From the IMG/VR virus record IMGVR_UViG_3300009176_000019, positions 1 through 46,070 of that record: a stretch of 46,070 nt of DNA; one strand, 5' to 3'. The position numbers and the translations under genes were made by a program. This DNA comes from a virus. This document shows, piece after piece, positions 8,490 through 17,708 of the stretch (positions within the stretch are counted from its first letter, which is position 1; each line of letters begins with the position of its first letter). The notes under the pieces were generated by a model, which was not told the DNA's origin, searched no databases, and saw only the letters and a list, made by a program, of their open reading frames with translations.

Positions 8490-10780
8490 TGGCAGTTACC
8501 TCTGAAGTAACCAACCCTGACGGCTCGGTCACGCGGAAGTACTCCGACGGGGCAGAGACCACCTATCGCGCTGACGGCACGATGGCGTCGGTGACCATCG
8601 GCGGGATCACTACGCAATACGACCCGTCCGGGCAGGTGACGTCGAACACGAAGGCGGACGGCTCGACTGCGACCGCCGCCGACGCCGCTGCGTACAACGA
8701 CGCCAACAACAAGATCGACTGGCGCGCCGCCGCTCGCACTGGCCTGGAGAGCGCCAAGACGCTGTCCGAGAAGGCAAATCTCGTCGGCATGGCCACCGGC
8801 AGTCAGGCTCCCGGATTCGACAACAACGCCATCAACAGCCAGATCGACAAGACTCTCGGCGGAAGCGGCTCGACCTTCGGAGGTGTTCCCATTCCTGGCA
8901 CAAGCGGAAGCGGAGGAAGCGGGAGCCTGTCCGGGGCGGTAAACGACATCGCGAACAAGGCGTACGGATACGCCACCGAGAACCGAGACTTTCAGCTCCA
9001 AGGGATGAACCAGGCGAACGCGGCGCTTCAGCCAGCGGCGCAGTCCTATGCCGGGATGTTCGGCCCTGGCGGCTCGATGACGACGCCTGGCACCGGCGAG
9101 CAGGCGTTCAACCAGTACGGGCAGAATCTCATCGCGCCGACTGCGCAGTCCAAGGCGCTCGCCACTGCATCGCCGTTCCTGTCAGGCCAGTCGCCTGGCA
9201 TGCAGGCGTACGGCAACGTAGCCGGACAACTCTCCGGTCCGACGCTGTCTCAGCAGACCTATGGGGCGTATGCCGGCCTGCTCGACCAGCCAAGCCAGGG
9301 AGAGAATTACTTCAACCAGACGTCTGGGCAGTACGGGTCTAACAAGCTCGGCGACGCCTACTCTGGCCTGAATGCCAAGTACGACGCCCCGACGAACCTC
9401 CAGGACAACCTTGGCAGCATCGCCAACGGCTACGCGCAGCCATCTGCCAGCCAGCAGCGCTACGACCAGACGTCCGGCAAGTACGACTCCAACCTCCTGT
9501 CGAGCAACTACGGCTCGCTGGCGTCGAACTTCACCGGGCCGACTAATCTCCAGTCGAATCTCGGCAGCATCCAGGGCGGCTACGCTGCTCCGAGCGCGTC
9601 ACAGTCGACATTTCAGCAGCAGTCCAATCAGCTCGGCGGCCCTGGCTCGCTCGAGAAGTTCGCGGCGTCTGACTTGGCGGGGGACAACCCGTACTTCAAG
9701 CAGCTTCAGGAGCAGCAGTCGGCAGACATCGACGCTAGCTTCAACGCTCGCGGGGCGTACAACAGCGGCGCGGCGATGAAGGCTCAGGCGCTCGGGGCGT
9801 CCAACCTTCGTGCGCAGCAGTACCAGCAAGAGGGGCAGCTCCAGGGCGCCGCGCAATCTGCCATGCAGTCGCGCCTAGGGCAGCAGCAGGGCGCTGCGGG
9901 CGCCTCGGACGCGGCTCGCTACGCCGGGCTGGCGGGTCAAACCGGCGTACTGTCCACGGCGGATCAACAGAAGCTTGCCAACGCGAACAGCCTTGTCGGG
10001 CTGACGGGCGCTGCGTCTGGCATGGATCTTTCGTACCTCCAGGGCGGACAACAGGCAGCGGGAGCATCAGACACGGCCAGGTACGCCGGGCTTTCCGGGC
10101 TTACGAACTCGCTCAGCACGGCCGACTCTCAGCGCCTGGCGGCTACGAACGCACAGGCCGGCCTAGCGAATAGCGCGTCAGGGATGGACCTGTCCTATCT
10201 TCAGGGCGGCCAGAACGCGGCTAACGCCGCCGGTCAGGCCGGTCTCGCTCGCACGCAGGCTGGTATCAACCTCACGCAGGGCACGGACGCCACGAATCTG
10301 GCGCAGAGTCTCGGGTACGTCGGCGCCGCGAATCAGTCCGGGGCCGGCCAGGTCTCCCAATACAGCGCCCTCGGTAACATGGCGCAGGGACAGGATGCCG
10401 CCACGCAGGCCGCATACATGAACTACATGAACCAGGCGGCGGCCATGCAGGGGCAGGCACAGCAGCGGCAGCAGATGGGCTTCCAGGACGCGTCTGGCCT
10501 AGGCGCCATGCAGTCCGGGAACATCATGGCCGGCTACAACAACGCTGGAAACCAGTATGCCAGCATGATCAGCGCCGGCATGGGCGCCCAGCTCAACGCC
10601 GCGCAGCTCGCGGCGCAGCAGCAGCAGAACAGCGCGAATAACAATCTCGCCCTCGGCAACCTGCTCATCAACGGGTACAAGGCGTATGCGACAGGCGGCG
10701 CAAGCGCGGTTCCGGGTGGCGTCGGAGGCAGTGGCGGCGGCGTTACCTATGGAACCGGCGGCGTTCCGATCGTGGAGTAA
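8489..10780 (+). CDS. Large Gln/Ala/Gly-rich virion protein, probable ejection protein (763 aa)
   Basis: Starts at the ATG overlapping the upstream stop (TAATG). Residues 1-65 are a YD-like beta segment (NPDGSVTRKYSDG, YRADGTMASV). The rest is very rich in Gln, Ala, Gly, Ser and Asn, with repeats such as NLGSIxxGYAxPSASQ and two tandem 54-residue units near the C-terminal half. Large repetitive low-complexity proteins after the tail hub are often internal virion proteins that leave with the DNA. This is by position and composition only; no family was recognised. Confidence 0.65.
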   Translation: MAVTSEVTNPDGSVTRKYSDGAETTYRADGTMASVTIGGITTQYDPSGQVTSNTKADGSTATAADAAAYNDANNKIDWRAAARTGLESAKTLSEKANLVGMATGSQAPGFDNNAINSQIDKTLGGSGSTFGGVPIPGTSGSGGSGSLSGAVNDIANKAYGYATENRDFQLQGMNQANAALQPAAQSYAGMFGPGGSMTTPGTGEQAFNQYGQNLIAPTAQSKALATASPFLSGQSPGMQAYGNVAGQLSGPTLSQQTYGAYAGLLDQPSQGENYFNQTSGQYGSNKLGDAYSGLNAKYDAPTNLQDNLGSIANGYAQPSASQQRYDQTSGKYDSNLLSSNYGSLASNFTGPTNLQSNLGSIQGGYAAPSASQSTFQQQSNQLGGPGSLEKFAASDLAGDNPYFKQLQEQQSADIDASFNARGAYNSGAAMKAQALGASNLRAQQYQQEGQLQGAAQSAMQSRLGQQQGAAGASDAARYAGLAGQTGVLSTADQQKLANANSLVGLTGAASGMDLSYLQGGQQAAGASDTARYAGLSGLTNSLSTADSQRLAATNAQAGLANSASGMDLSYLQGGQNAANAAGQAGLARTQAGINLTQGTDATNLAQSLGYVGAANQSGAGQVSQYSALGNMAQGQDAATQAAYMNYMNQAAAMQGQAQQRQQMGFQDASGLGAMQSGNIMAGYNNAGNQYASMISAGMGAQLNAAQLAAQQQQNSANNNLALGNLLINGYKAYATGGASAVPGGVGGSGGGVTYGTGGVPIVE
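9902..10225 (+). repeat. Two tandem 162-bp coding repeats
   Basis: Units 9902-10063 and 10064-10225 each encode 54 residues beginning ASDxARYAGL and ending MDLSYLQGGQ plus four residues. By eye 37 of the 54 residues are identical. The period is exact and in frame. The divergence suggests an old duplication now held as a structural repeat. Confidence 0.85.
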
Positions 10781-10783
10781 TCG

Positions 10784-12316
10784 ATGCAACTACCCTGGGT
10801 AACAGCCCCCGAGAACCGAACGCCCGAACTGCTCGGGTCCATCGGCGAATCGCTCGTCGGCGCCGCCAAGGCGCGCGAAGAGAAGCAGCGCTACGCCGCC
10901 GCCCAGCTCCGTCAGCAGAAGCTCGACGAGCAGCAGGCGCAGCTACATGCTGCCCAGATCGCAAACTACGAGAGCGAGGCTGCCCAGCGTGCGGCACAGG
11001 CCGAGGAGCAGAAGAAGCTGCGTCAGGCCGCTGCGGTCAAGGATATCCAGGCCAGCCTCGACGCCGGCAAGATCGACGAAGCTAAGCTAAAGGCCGCTCA
11101 GTACAAGATTGAGTTGGGAGACGCGCCGCAACCAATCTCGCAACAGCCTGGCAACACCGTCATGGCGCCGACGAATCGCGACCTGACGGCGCCTCCAGGC
11201 GAAGGCGAGGCGACGACCGACGTCATGGCGGCGAATCAGGCTGCCATCGCGCAGAACCAGCCTCTTGCGCCGAAGAAGGCCCCGTACATCATCGGCGGCC
11301 AGAAGTACGACCCGGAGCAGACGAAGGCCGCCGAGCAGGCACAGCGCGAGGAGACCGCTGCGCGCGTCGGCAAGGCGTACGAACCGCTCGGGTACGGGTC
11401 GCAGGCATCGGCGCTGGCACTCGGCGACACCGGCAAGGCAGCCGACATCGACACGCTCATCGCCCAGCGCATGAAGGCCGACCAGTCCGACAAGGAGCGG
11501 CGTGAGCTTCTTGGCCTCAAGAACACGTTCACGACCGAGCGGGACGAGCGCAACAAGCTCACGCGCCAGGAGCAGATCGACATCGCGGCCGCGCACGATA
11601 GGGCGAAGATTGCCGGCGGAATCGCTGCTGGCGGTGGCGCCAGGACAGATCAGGCAAACCTCGCCGCGTACAAGTACGCCGACAACCTGGTCAAGGACGG
11701 AGCGAAGGAACTCGGTCTCCCGAAGCTGAATGAGACGCTGAACCTGTTCGACATCGCGCAAGAGGAACTCAAGAAAGACAGCGGCGCGGCTCAAATCGGC
11801 GCCCGCATGGTGGCCGAGCGCGCTCTGCGTGGCGGTCCGCCTACCCAGTACATGGACCAGCAGGAAGCGAGCCACCTCGGCGGCCTATGGGCGCGGTTTA
11901 CTGGGGCCATCCAAACCGCGGCAAACGGCCAGCTCGGCGATGAGCAGCGGGCAGCCATCTCGCAGGAGATCGACGCCGCCAGGCAGCAGTACATCGCCGC
12001 CCGTGACCGACGTCTGGCCGCTATTCGCGACCGCATCCAGAGCGAGCCAGGGCTGGAGAACCTCCACGGCACGGCGAACGCGCGTTTCAAGCAGACCGCC
12101 GAGGGCATGGGCGCGAAGGCCGAAGACATCTTCCCCGGCGAGGGCAACGCCCTGCCGCCCGTTGGTGCCGGGTCGGTTGCGGCTACGAAACAAGCGGCTC
12201 CGAAGGCCAAGCCGACCGTCGGCGACACGCTGAAGTCGGCCGGCAAGAAGAAGTCAGGTGGCGAGAGCGACGAGGCGCGTAAAAAGCGTCTGCTTATGGA
12301 GTTGAGCGATGGCTGA
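10784..12316 (+). CDS. Coiled-coil internal virion / ejection protein (510 aa)
   Basis: Residues about 25-115 are a strongly charged Ala/Gln/Glu/Lys heptad region and likely a coiled coil; helical segments continue to about residue 420, and the C-terminus is Lys-rich. It lies second in a run of three large helical or low-complexity genes after the tail hub, the position where P22 gp7/gp20/gp16 or T7 gp14-16 ejection proteins are found. It overlaps the next gene by 8 bases. The specific role is inferred. Confidence 0.65.
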   Translation: MQLPWVTAPENRTPELLGSIGESLVGAAKAREEKQRYAAAQLRQQKLDEQQAQLHAAQIANYESEAAQRAAQAEEQKKLRQAAAVKDIQASLDAGKIDEAKLKAAQYKIELGDAPQPISQQPGNTVMAPTNRDLTAPPGEGEATTDVMAANQAAIAQNQPLAPKKAPYIIGGQKYDPEQTKAAEQAQREETAARVGKAYEPLGYGSQASALALGDTGKAADIDTLIAQRMKADQSDKERRELLGLKNTFTTERDERNKLTRQEQIDIAAAHDRAKIAGGIAAGGGARTDQANLAAYKYADNLVKDGAKELGLPKLNETLNLFDIAQEELKKDSGAAQIGARMVAERALRGGPPTQYMDQQEASHLGGLWARFTGAIQTAANGQLGDEQRAAISQEIDAARQQYIAARDRRLAAIRDRIQSEPGLENLHGTANARFKQTAEGMGAKAEDIFPGEGNALPPVGAGSVAATKQAAPKAKPTVGDTLKSAGKKKSGGESDEARKKRLLMELSDG

Positions 12317-13970
12317 TTACGTCGTCGAGCCCATCAAGCCGCAGCGTTCGCTGGCTGAAATCATCAGTGAGGCGGTCGACGCTGGCCTGTCTGACGCCGA
12401 GATCAAGGCCGCCGTGGCGAAGAGGAAGGTCACAGCAATGCCTGCCGGTCACGGGCGCGGAGACGAGCTGTTCCAGCCCGACCCGTCCCCGGCTGACGTC
12501 AAGACGGTCGGCCGTCGCCTGCCGAAGCAAGACATCACGGAGACCGGCGACGTCGACCTTGGAAAGCTCGGCCTTGGGCCTGCCGCCGCGGGGTCGAATC
12601 TTGTAGCCGGGACGTCGTTCCCTGGCGCGCCGTCTGCCAACGGCCCAGCCGAGGCACGCGGCTTCCTACGCTTCGCAGCCGGCGGCGTGGGCGGGATGGC
12701 TGCCGGCGGCGCTGCGCGCGCCCTAGGGGCTCCCGGGGCCGTCCAGAACATCGTAGGCGGTGCCGCAGCCGGCGCGGCTCCGTCGGCCATGCAGGGCGAC
12801 GCACCTGGCGAGATTGCCAAGAACGCGGCCATCGCCGCCTCCGTGCCAACCGTGGGAGCGCTGTTGGAGCGTGGAGGCCAGCACATCATGGCGTCCCGCG
12901 GTGCTAAGGCACGCGCGCTGCTCGAGAAGAACGGCGCGAACGTCGGCATCGGCGACTCCGGGTCTGGCCTGCCTGAACTCGACGCCGTGCCGGGAAAGGT
13001 CACGGACGCCGATATCGGAGCTCAGGCCCGCCGGTCAGGAGAGGCGCTGCTTGCCGAGAATGACAAGCGGTTCGATGCCGAAGGTCGCCAGCCGTACAAG
13101 GCTTCGATCGGGCAGATAGACAAGGGCCAGGGGCGCAACCTAGTCGATATACAGCCGTTTCGCAGGAAGATGGTCGACGTCGCCCTGGACCCCTCCACTG
13201 ACCCGGCTACGGCCAGTTTCCTAAAGGGACAGATCGCCGAGATCGATGCGCAGTACCCGTCTCAAGGAACTGGAAAGCGGTACGCCCCTGAGTCGTGGGT
13301 CAACGGCAAGACGTCGATGCTTTGGGACCGGGCGAACCCGTCGAAGCTGGCAGTCGGCGCCGGGTCGGTCCAGGACGCCAAGCTCGCGGACGTGGCAAGC
13401 GTCGGGCAGGCGATGCGCGAGCAGGGTCCCTACGCAGAGGCCAACGCCAAGTACAGAGAGGCAAAGCGAGAATCTGGCGAGTTCCGCAAGGCGCTAGGCC
13501 TGAAGCCGACGCCGTCGTCTGATGAGTCTATCGACGAGCGGAGGGCGGCGAACACCCTGGCTAGGCGCGGGCAGAAGACGACCACGGCCGGCATCCAGAA
13601 CGGCGACGAGCGGCTGGCTAAGCTCATCGAGAACAATCCCGAACTAGAACGTGTAGCGATCGCTCCCGAACTTCTGCGCGCCAAGGCCGACCTGCAGTTC
13701 GGTGTCCCGATGCACGGCGGCCTCATCCCGCAGATGGGCGTCCACTCGGCCATCGTCCACAACGTCAACCCACTGGCAGGCCGCGTTCTCTACAACCCTG
13801 CGCGCGCCGCGATGCCGCTCGGCCAGTCGATGCAAGGCGCCGGGGCGCTAACGTCGCAATTCTCAGCGATGCAGGCGGCAATGGACATGAAGCGACAGCG
13901 TGACGCCGCCGCAATTCAAACGCTCTTCGGTAAGAAAGCCGAGGAGAAACGCCCCGGTGAGGTACCATAG
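12309..13970 (+). CDS. Probable membrane-active ejection protein (553 aa)
   Basis: Residues about 115-180 form a long Gly/Ala-rich hydrophobic region (FAAGGVGGMAAGGAARALG onward) that could insert in a membrane; the flanks are charged and helical. Residues 380-430 are strongly helical. Third in the run after the tail hub, it fits an internal protein helping DNA cross the envelope, like P22 gp16. No lytic transglycosylase motif was found. ATG start overlaps the end of the previous gene. Confidence 0.6.
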   Translation: MADYVVEPIKPQRSLAEIISEAVDAGLSDAEIKAAVAKRKVTAMPAGHGRGDELFQPDPSPADVKTVGRRLPKQDITETGDVDLGKLGLGPAAAGSNLVAGTSFPGAPSANGPAEARGFLRFAAGGVGGMAAGGAARALGAPGAVQNIVGGAAAGAAPSAMQGDAPGEIAKNAAIAASVPTVGALLERGGQHIMASRGAKARALLEKNGANVGIGDSGSGLPELDAVPGKVTDADIGAQARRSGEALLAENDKRFDAEGRQPYKASIGQIDKGQGRNLVDIQPFRRKMVDVALDPSTDPATASFLKGQIAEIDAQYPSQGTGKRYAPESWVNGKTSMLWDRANPSKLAVGAGSVQDAKLADVASVGQAMREQGPYAEANAKYREAKRESGEFRKALGLKPTPSSDESIDERRAANTLARRGQKTTTAGIQNGDERLAKLIENNPELERVAIAPELLRAKADLQFGVPMHGGLIPQMGVHSAIVHNVNPLAGRVLYNPARAAMPLGQSMQGAGALTSQFSAMQAAMDMKRQRDAAAIQTLFGKKAEEKRPGEVP

Positions 13971-13978
13971 GAGGCAAT

Positions 13979-14323
13979 ATGGCGTTCGCAGGAAAAGCAG
14001 CACAACGCTTGGAGCGGTCGACGAAAGGCATGGGCGCCGATCGTACCGTAACGAGCAACGACGTGGAGATGGTCAAAATGGGCAAGAGCAGACCGGACCT
14101 GACTGGTGGCAGCCTCAACCGTGGCGGTGGCAAGGGCGTGCCGTGGGGCAAGGTCGGTAGCGGCGAAGGAAAGACGCTGTACGGCTCTCTCGGCAAGGAC
14201 GGCGGCTCGACCTATAAGCGGTCGACAATGACGTCTGACAGCTCGTACACCAAGTCCAACACCACGCGCGAGAAGCTGGGGCGTACGGGAGAGACCTTCT
14301 CGCCGAAGACCCGCGGCAAGTAA
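13979..14323 (+). CDS. Small basic Gly/Ser/Lys-rich protein (114 aa)
   Basis: A strong TAGGAGG site precedes the ATG. The protein is basic, rich in Gly, Ser, Thr and Lys, with little hydrophobic core (GGSLNRGGGKGVPWGKVG, TSDSSYTKSNTTREK). It is probably disordered and may bind DNA or another virion protein. No family recognised. It lies between ejection-protein candidates and minor virion proteins. Confidence 0.65.
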   Translation: MAFAGKAAQRLERSTKGMGADRTVTSNDVEMVKMGKSRPDLTGGSLNRGGGKGVPWGKVGSGEGKTLYGSLGKDGGSTYKRSTMTSDSSYTKSNTTREKLGRTGETFSPKTRGK

Positions 14324-14326
14324 GCC

Positions 14327-14752
14327 ATGCTCCTCCAGGCAACCAACAGGCCGATCTGGATTGCGCGCGGCGTGCTCGTCCCCGCGACAGGGTCGGGCGA
14401 GCAGTCACCACCTGGCAGCGGCGCGACCATCACAATCTACGACTCGACGGCGAACGCCAACGCATTGCAGTTCAACACCGAGGTTCCGTTTTCTCGGCTC
14501 GTGCTGCATATCGACGCCGACGCGAATAGCGCCGCGAGCGGCGTGATCATCGAAGGGTCGACCAACAACGGCGCGACCTGGACTGTGATGCAGGCGGCAC
14601 AGACGTACCTGACGGCGAGCGGCCCGACTGACTATGACATTCTTGTCACGATGCCGCAGGTGCGCTTGCGCTACACGAACACCGCCGCCGTGCTGACCCG
14701 CTGGAACATGTCGCTCGAGGGCATCATGGGCGACCGGTCTAAGGGGACGTAA
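14327..14752 (+). CDS. Small beta-sandwich virion protein (141 aa)
   Basis: Beta-rich with the pattern FSRLVLHIDADANSAASGV, IEGSTNNGATW and VRLRYTN, which resembles the jelly-roll or discoidin-like domains found in phage decoration or fibre proteins. It abuts the next gene directly (stop then ATG). Function inferred from composition and place. Confidence 0.6.
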   Translation: MLLQATNRPIWIARGVLVPATGSGEQSPPGSGATITIYDSTANANALQFNTEVPFSRLVLHIDADANSAASGVIIEGSTNNGATWTVMQAAQTYLTASGPTDYDILVTMPQVRLRYTNTAAVLTRWNMSLEGIMGDRSKGT

Positions 14753-15226
14753 ATGCCGTCATATGTAGCGCTTCCTGGACCGTTCATAGACGAGAGAACG
14801 CAGACCGGCACATCGTACACATCGCCGACGTGGGCCGCCGGAACATACCGGCAGATCGCGTTTGAGATAATCTTCACTGCCGGCGGCGCTGGCGGCGTTG
14901 CAACGATCACGCTGGCAGGCGGGCTAGTCGGCTCTTATGACTCATTCACTGTCCTGGCGTCAGGAGCATCAGCGACGCCGCTCGGCGTGCTCCAGGCATG
15001 GGCGTGCGCGACCGATGTTAAGGCCGCATGGTCTGGCACGATCGACGTTCGCACGGCAGGTCCGAAGCTGCTCAAGTCGTCGTACGTCAACGGCATTGGC
15101 GGCACCCCAATCCGCGCCCTCATGACAGGTGACCACCCGGATACGTCCAATCCTGTCACGGGGTTCGTGGTTACGTGTTCAGTCTCAAGCACGTTCACGG
15201 TCACGCTGTCTGGGGTCCCGGCGTAG
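14753..15226 (+). CDS. Small beta-rich virion protein (157 aa)
   Basis: Begins immediately after the previous stop. Short strands rich in Thr, Gly, Ala and Val (YRQIAFEIIFTAGGAGGV, TFTVTLSGVPA at the end). The opening PSYVALPGPF resembles the PPLYVPLPG opening of the next protein, so the two may share a docking segment. No family recognised; a minor virion or fibre component is likely. Confidence 0.6.
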   Translation: MPSYVALPGPFIDERTQTGTSYTSPTWAAGTYRQIAFEIIFTAGGAGGVATITLAGGLVGSYDSFTVLASGASATPLGVLQAWACATDVKAAWSGTIDVRTAGPKLLKSSYVNGIGGTPIRALMTGDHPDTSNPVTGFVVTCSVSSTFTVTLSGVPA

Positions 15227-15229
15227 ACA

Positions 15230-16456
15230 ATGCCACCGCTCTACGTACCGCTTCCGGGAACCACGGACTACTCGGCGCAGACGGCGTGGAGCATCGACGA
15301 GAGCAACGTAACTGGAGTTGCGAACGACTCGAACAGTGGCGCCGACGATGCCCACCCGCTGCTATCAGCCGACGAGCTAATCCGTCGAGTCGGCCGCTGG
15401 AACATCCCCGCTGGATCTACGGTTGTCGTGCGCTGGCTCAGCGACACCACCCACTCGACTCTGAACCTTAGCGCCATCGCTCCCGCAAGCTTGGCCACGG
15501 GAGGCGTCGCGCCGTCTCTCATCTTCCTGGGTGTTCCGACGGTCATTCGCTCGGGAACGCTAACCGGTGTCAGCGACGCGCCGTGGACGGTGGCTGACTC
15601 GTCGCTTGCTACTTCATGGTCTGCGGCTGGGTGCCTGTCTACGTCGTCTGGCGTGCGCATCATCCGCAAGACCGACGGAACAAAACACGCCTTCATGGGA
15701 TACGAGAACGTAGCCAAGACGGCGCAGACTAGCCCTACGACCGGATACACGGCGTCTCCGGTGGCCGCTCCCGGCACAGCCGCTGCATCGTTCGTCAACG
15801 GGGAGTCGTATGAGGTTATTTCGGTCCCTAAATTCCCGCGCGTAACGTGCCCGCAGCTCGCGGCCGGGTTCAACGGGACATATTTCATCTACCTAGATGC
15901 CGCTGGGTTCACCGGCGGTCGCGCGAACGTAAGGCTAAGCGGATTCCGCAACTTCGCCTCAATCGCCGGGGACAACGTGGCTGGAGCGACGTCCGTTCTC
16001 GGCGGCGCTTGGATCTCTGGAGGCGCATTTTCCGCCTCTGGCGGAGCAACCGGATTCGACAGGTGCATCGTACTTGGCTCAGCACTTCAGTGCGGTCCGT
16101 GGCCAGGCGACAACAACAGCTTTGTCAACGTCATCGCCAAGGCCGGCCAGCTGCGCATGTCACACGATGCATTCGGCCGACTCGGCACACTGTACGCCTA
16201 CGACTGCACGGGCACGGCTATCCAGCTTGATAATCTTGCCAACTGCACCATCGATGCCATCCACGGCTCCGGTAACGCAGGCACAATCGTCGACGTCCGC
16301 GACTCTGGCTGCTCGGTCAACTCAGCAAGTACCATCGCTTCGTTTGATGCGACAACCGGCGCTGCGAACCCAGTGACCATCGTCGGCGTCGGCAAGGCAT
16401 GGGCAGCGTTGCCGTTCTGGTCTGCGACGCAGAACGCCGGGTTCGTGACGAACTAG
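15230..16456 (+). CDS. Beta-helix fibre or appendage protein (408 aa)
   Basis: Opens with PPLYVPLPG, then a block (DSNSGADDAHPLLSADELI) related in layout to the DRxxPxxxLxxA block of the beta-helix proteins at 776 and 45527. Residues about 230-400 are repeated Gly/Ala/Cys/Asn strands typical of a parallel beta-helix. A third candidate receptor- or glycan-interacting protein besides the tailspike. Its last 4 bases overlap the end of a convergent minus-strand gene. Confidence 0.65.
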   Translation: MPPLYVPLPGTTDYSAQTAWSIDESNVTGVANDSNSGADDAHPLLSADELIRRVGRWNIPAGSTVVVRWLSDTTHSTLNLSAIAPASLATGGVAPSLIFLGVPTVIRSGTLTGVSDAPWTVADSSLATSWSAAGCLSTSSGVRIIRKTDGTKHAFMGYENVAKTAQTSPTTGYTASPVAAPGTAAASFVNGESYEVISVPKFPRVTCPQLAAGFNGTYFIYLDAAGFTGGRANVRLSGFRNFASIAGDNVAGATSVLGGAWISGGAFSASGGATGFDRCIVLGSALQCGPWPGDNNSFVNVIAKAGQLRMSHDAFGRLGTLYAYDCTGTAIQLDNLANCTIDAIHGSGNAGTIVDVRDSGCSVNSASTIASFDATTGAANPVTIVGVGKAWAALPFWSATQNAGFVTN

Positions 16457-16833
16457 TACGTATATCCAAGATACGACCACGTTCCGCTGACAGTTATCCC
16501 GGCTCCTGTCGTGTTGCGGACCTGCATCGTGAGAGTACCTGGCGACGCAACGAACGCATAGTCGACCTGGATGCCGGACGGGATCGACGCTGGAGGTGAT
16601 ACCGTTACGTACATGCCGGTCACGGTGTTGTCAAAGCCTGTGTCAGACCCGCCGACGGTGACGTCGGTGAATGTAACCCTGCCGACGGTCCCTGCCGCAA
16701 TGAGCTGCGTCCACGAGAACTGACCCGCTCTGAACTTCTGCGCCCGCTCCCACATTCGACGCGCCGTGCGAAACGTCTCGACCGGGTTGCGTGAGTTTTC
16801 GTTGGGGAACGGATATGGCCAAATCAGCGGCAT
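16453..16833 (-). CDS. Isolated minus-strand beta-rich virion-like protein (126 aa)
   Basis: The start is the ATG giving MPLIWPYPFPNEN; a longer reading frame upstream has a different, Arg/Asp-rich composition and is antisense to the holin candidate. The N-terminal helix (VETFRTARRMWERAQKF) is followed by a beta domain (GRVTFTDVTVGG, TLTMQVRNTTGAGI). It looks like a minor virion protein yet is the only minus-strand gene in the virion region. It converges on the gene at 15230 and is divergent from the lysis cassette. Confidence 0.65.
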   Translation of the reverse strand: MPLIWPYPFPNENSRNPVETFRTARRMWERAQKFRAGQFSWTQLIAAGTVGRVTFTDVTVGGSDTGFDNTVTGMYVTVSPPASIPSGIQVDYAFVASPGTLTMQVRNTTGAGITVSGTWSYLGYTY

Positions 16834-16837
16834 TTGG

Positions 16838-16847
16838 TGATATTCTA
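16838..16847. promoter_or_regulatory. Overlapping divergent -10 elements
   Basis: On the plus strand an extended -10, TG-A-TATTCT (16838-16846), ends 8 bases before the ATG at 16855. On the minus strand TAGAAT (16847 to 16842) ends 8 bases before the ATG at 16833. The two hexamers overlap by 5 bases. Neither has a good -35. The geometry predicts two leaderless transcripts from one AT-rich core in an otherwise GC-rich region. The plus one would start the lysis cassette. Confidence 0.45.
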
Positions 16848-16854
16848 ATTGAAA

Positions 16855-17070
16855 ATGACCGATCAGGGGCGCCACCTGACCGCCATTTCCATCGCCGCAG
16901 CGGTGGCAGTCGCGGCGTCCATCTTCAAGGTCTGCGACCAGCAGCTGTACATGATCGCGTCGGGCATCATCGCCGGTGAGTACGCCCTGGCGCGCTCTGC
17001 TCCGTCGGTGACGAGCAACAACAACCATCCCGTCACCATCAACCAACAGGAGCCGCGTGGAGCCCCATGA
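16855..17070 (+). CDS. Small membrane protein, holin candidate (71 aa)
   Basis: Residues about 8-26 (TAISIAAAVAVAASIF) and possibly 31-48 (LYMIASGIIAGEYALA) are hydrophobic, giving one or two membrane segments, followed by a polar tail. It opens the operon that encodes the lysozyme and ends in an ATGA overlap with the next gene. Size, topology and place fit a holin or pinholin. There is no visible ribosome site, and a -10 element ends 8 bases before the ATG. Confidence 0.55.
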   Translation: MTDQGRHLTAISIAAAVAVAASIFKVCDQQLYMIASGIIAGEYALARSAPSVTSNNNHPVTINQQEPRGAP

Positions 17071-17261
17071 TAGGAGACGACTCGCCGGGGGTGATGCTGC
17101 AACGGGTGCGGGAAGTGATAGTCAGGCAGAGACTCGGCGAGAAGGGCGCTACGGCTGCTCCGACCTCGGCGTTATCGTCGGAACGGTTGGGCCTGCTCTT
17201 GTCGAAATGGAACGCTATCTTGGTCGACCTGAGGACTCTTCGCTCATCGAGCGAGCGGTAG
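17067..17261 (+). CDS. Small hypothetical protein in the lysis cassette (64 aa)
   Basis: Starts at ATGA overlapping the upstream stop. The protein is charged and helical with no membrane segment (LQRVREVIVRQRLGEK; LLSKWNAILVDLRTL). Possibly a soluble partner of the holin candidate; no family recognised. Confidence 0.5.
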   Translation: MIGDDSPGVMLQRVREVIVRQRLGEKGATAAPTSALSSERLGLLLSKWNAILVDLRTLRSSSER

Positions 17262-17263
17262 CG

Positions 17264-17368
17264 ATGGACAAGCTGCTCAAGCAGCTCAGCGAGGCGGCAG
17301 AGGAGACGCGGCGGTACCTGCACGACTGCGTGGTTGATGCGGTGGCGAGGGGAGCCGGCGGTGGGTGA
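17264..17368 (+). CDS. Very small helical protein (34 aa)
   Basis: ATG two bases after the previous stop gives a short amphipathic helical peptide (MDKLLKQLSEAAEETRRYL) with a Gly tail. It overlaps the next GTG start by 8 bases. The dense packing supports expression, but the length makes it uncertain. Confidence 0.4.
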   Translation: MDKLLKQLSEAAEETRRYLHDCVVDAVARGAGGG

Positions 17369-17708
17369 CACCGACGAGGAGTACGTGCTCGAGTACGACG
17401 ACGCGCATGAGCTGCCGTTCGCCGAAGAGCAGACGCCGACGAAGCCCGAAGACCCCGGTGCGTGCTGGCGGTGCTGGCGAATCATGCCGGTGCAAATCGT
17501 TGCGCCTGCCCCCGGCTCGACGCATGAGGCGATGCGGTTCCACACGTGCATCGCTTCGGCCGGTGGCGGCTGGTCAGTATGTGCGGTCCATATGGTTCTG
17601 CGCCTCGGCGAATGGGAGCTGTATTTCGGACCGGAGCGGCGCGCGGCGAAGCTGCCGCCACCGCACGCCGAGCGGCGGCGCTTCCCTCCGCGAAAGGACG
17701 ACGTATGA
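17361..17708 (+). CDS. Hypothetical Cys-containing protein (115 aa)
   Basis: The GTG start is chosen because GAGGGGA lies about 9 bases upstream; an ATG 24 bases earlier lacks a ribosome site. The N-terminus is acidic, followed by CWRCW and a His/Cys pattern (FHTCIAS, VCAVHM) that could bind zinc, then a basic tail. It ends in an ATGA overlap with the lysozyme gene. No family recognised. Confidence 0.55.
   Translation: MGDTDEEYVLEYDDAHELPFAEEQTPTKPEDPGACWRCWRIMPVQIVAPAPGSTHEAMRFHTCIASAGGGWSVCAVHMVLRLGEWELYFGPERRAAKLPPPHAERRRFPPRKDDV

Noticed and set aside
9390-10225. CRISPR-like periodicity
   Set aside because: The repeats are in-frame protein repeats of 162 bases, without short direct repeats and unique spacers. 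No CRISPR array was seen anywhere.
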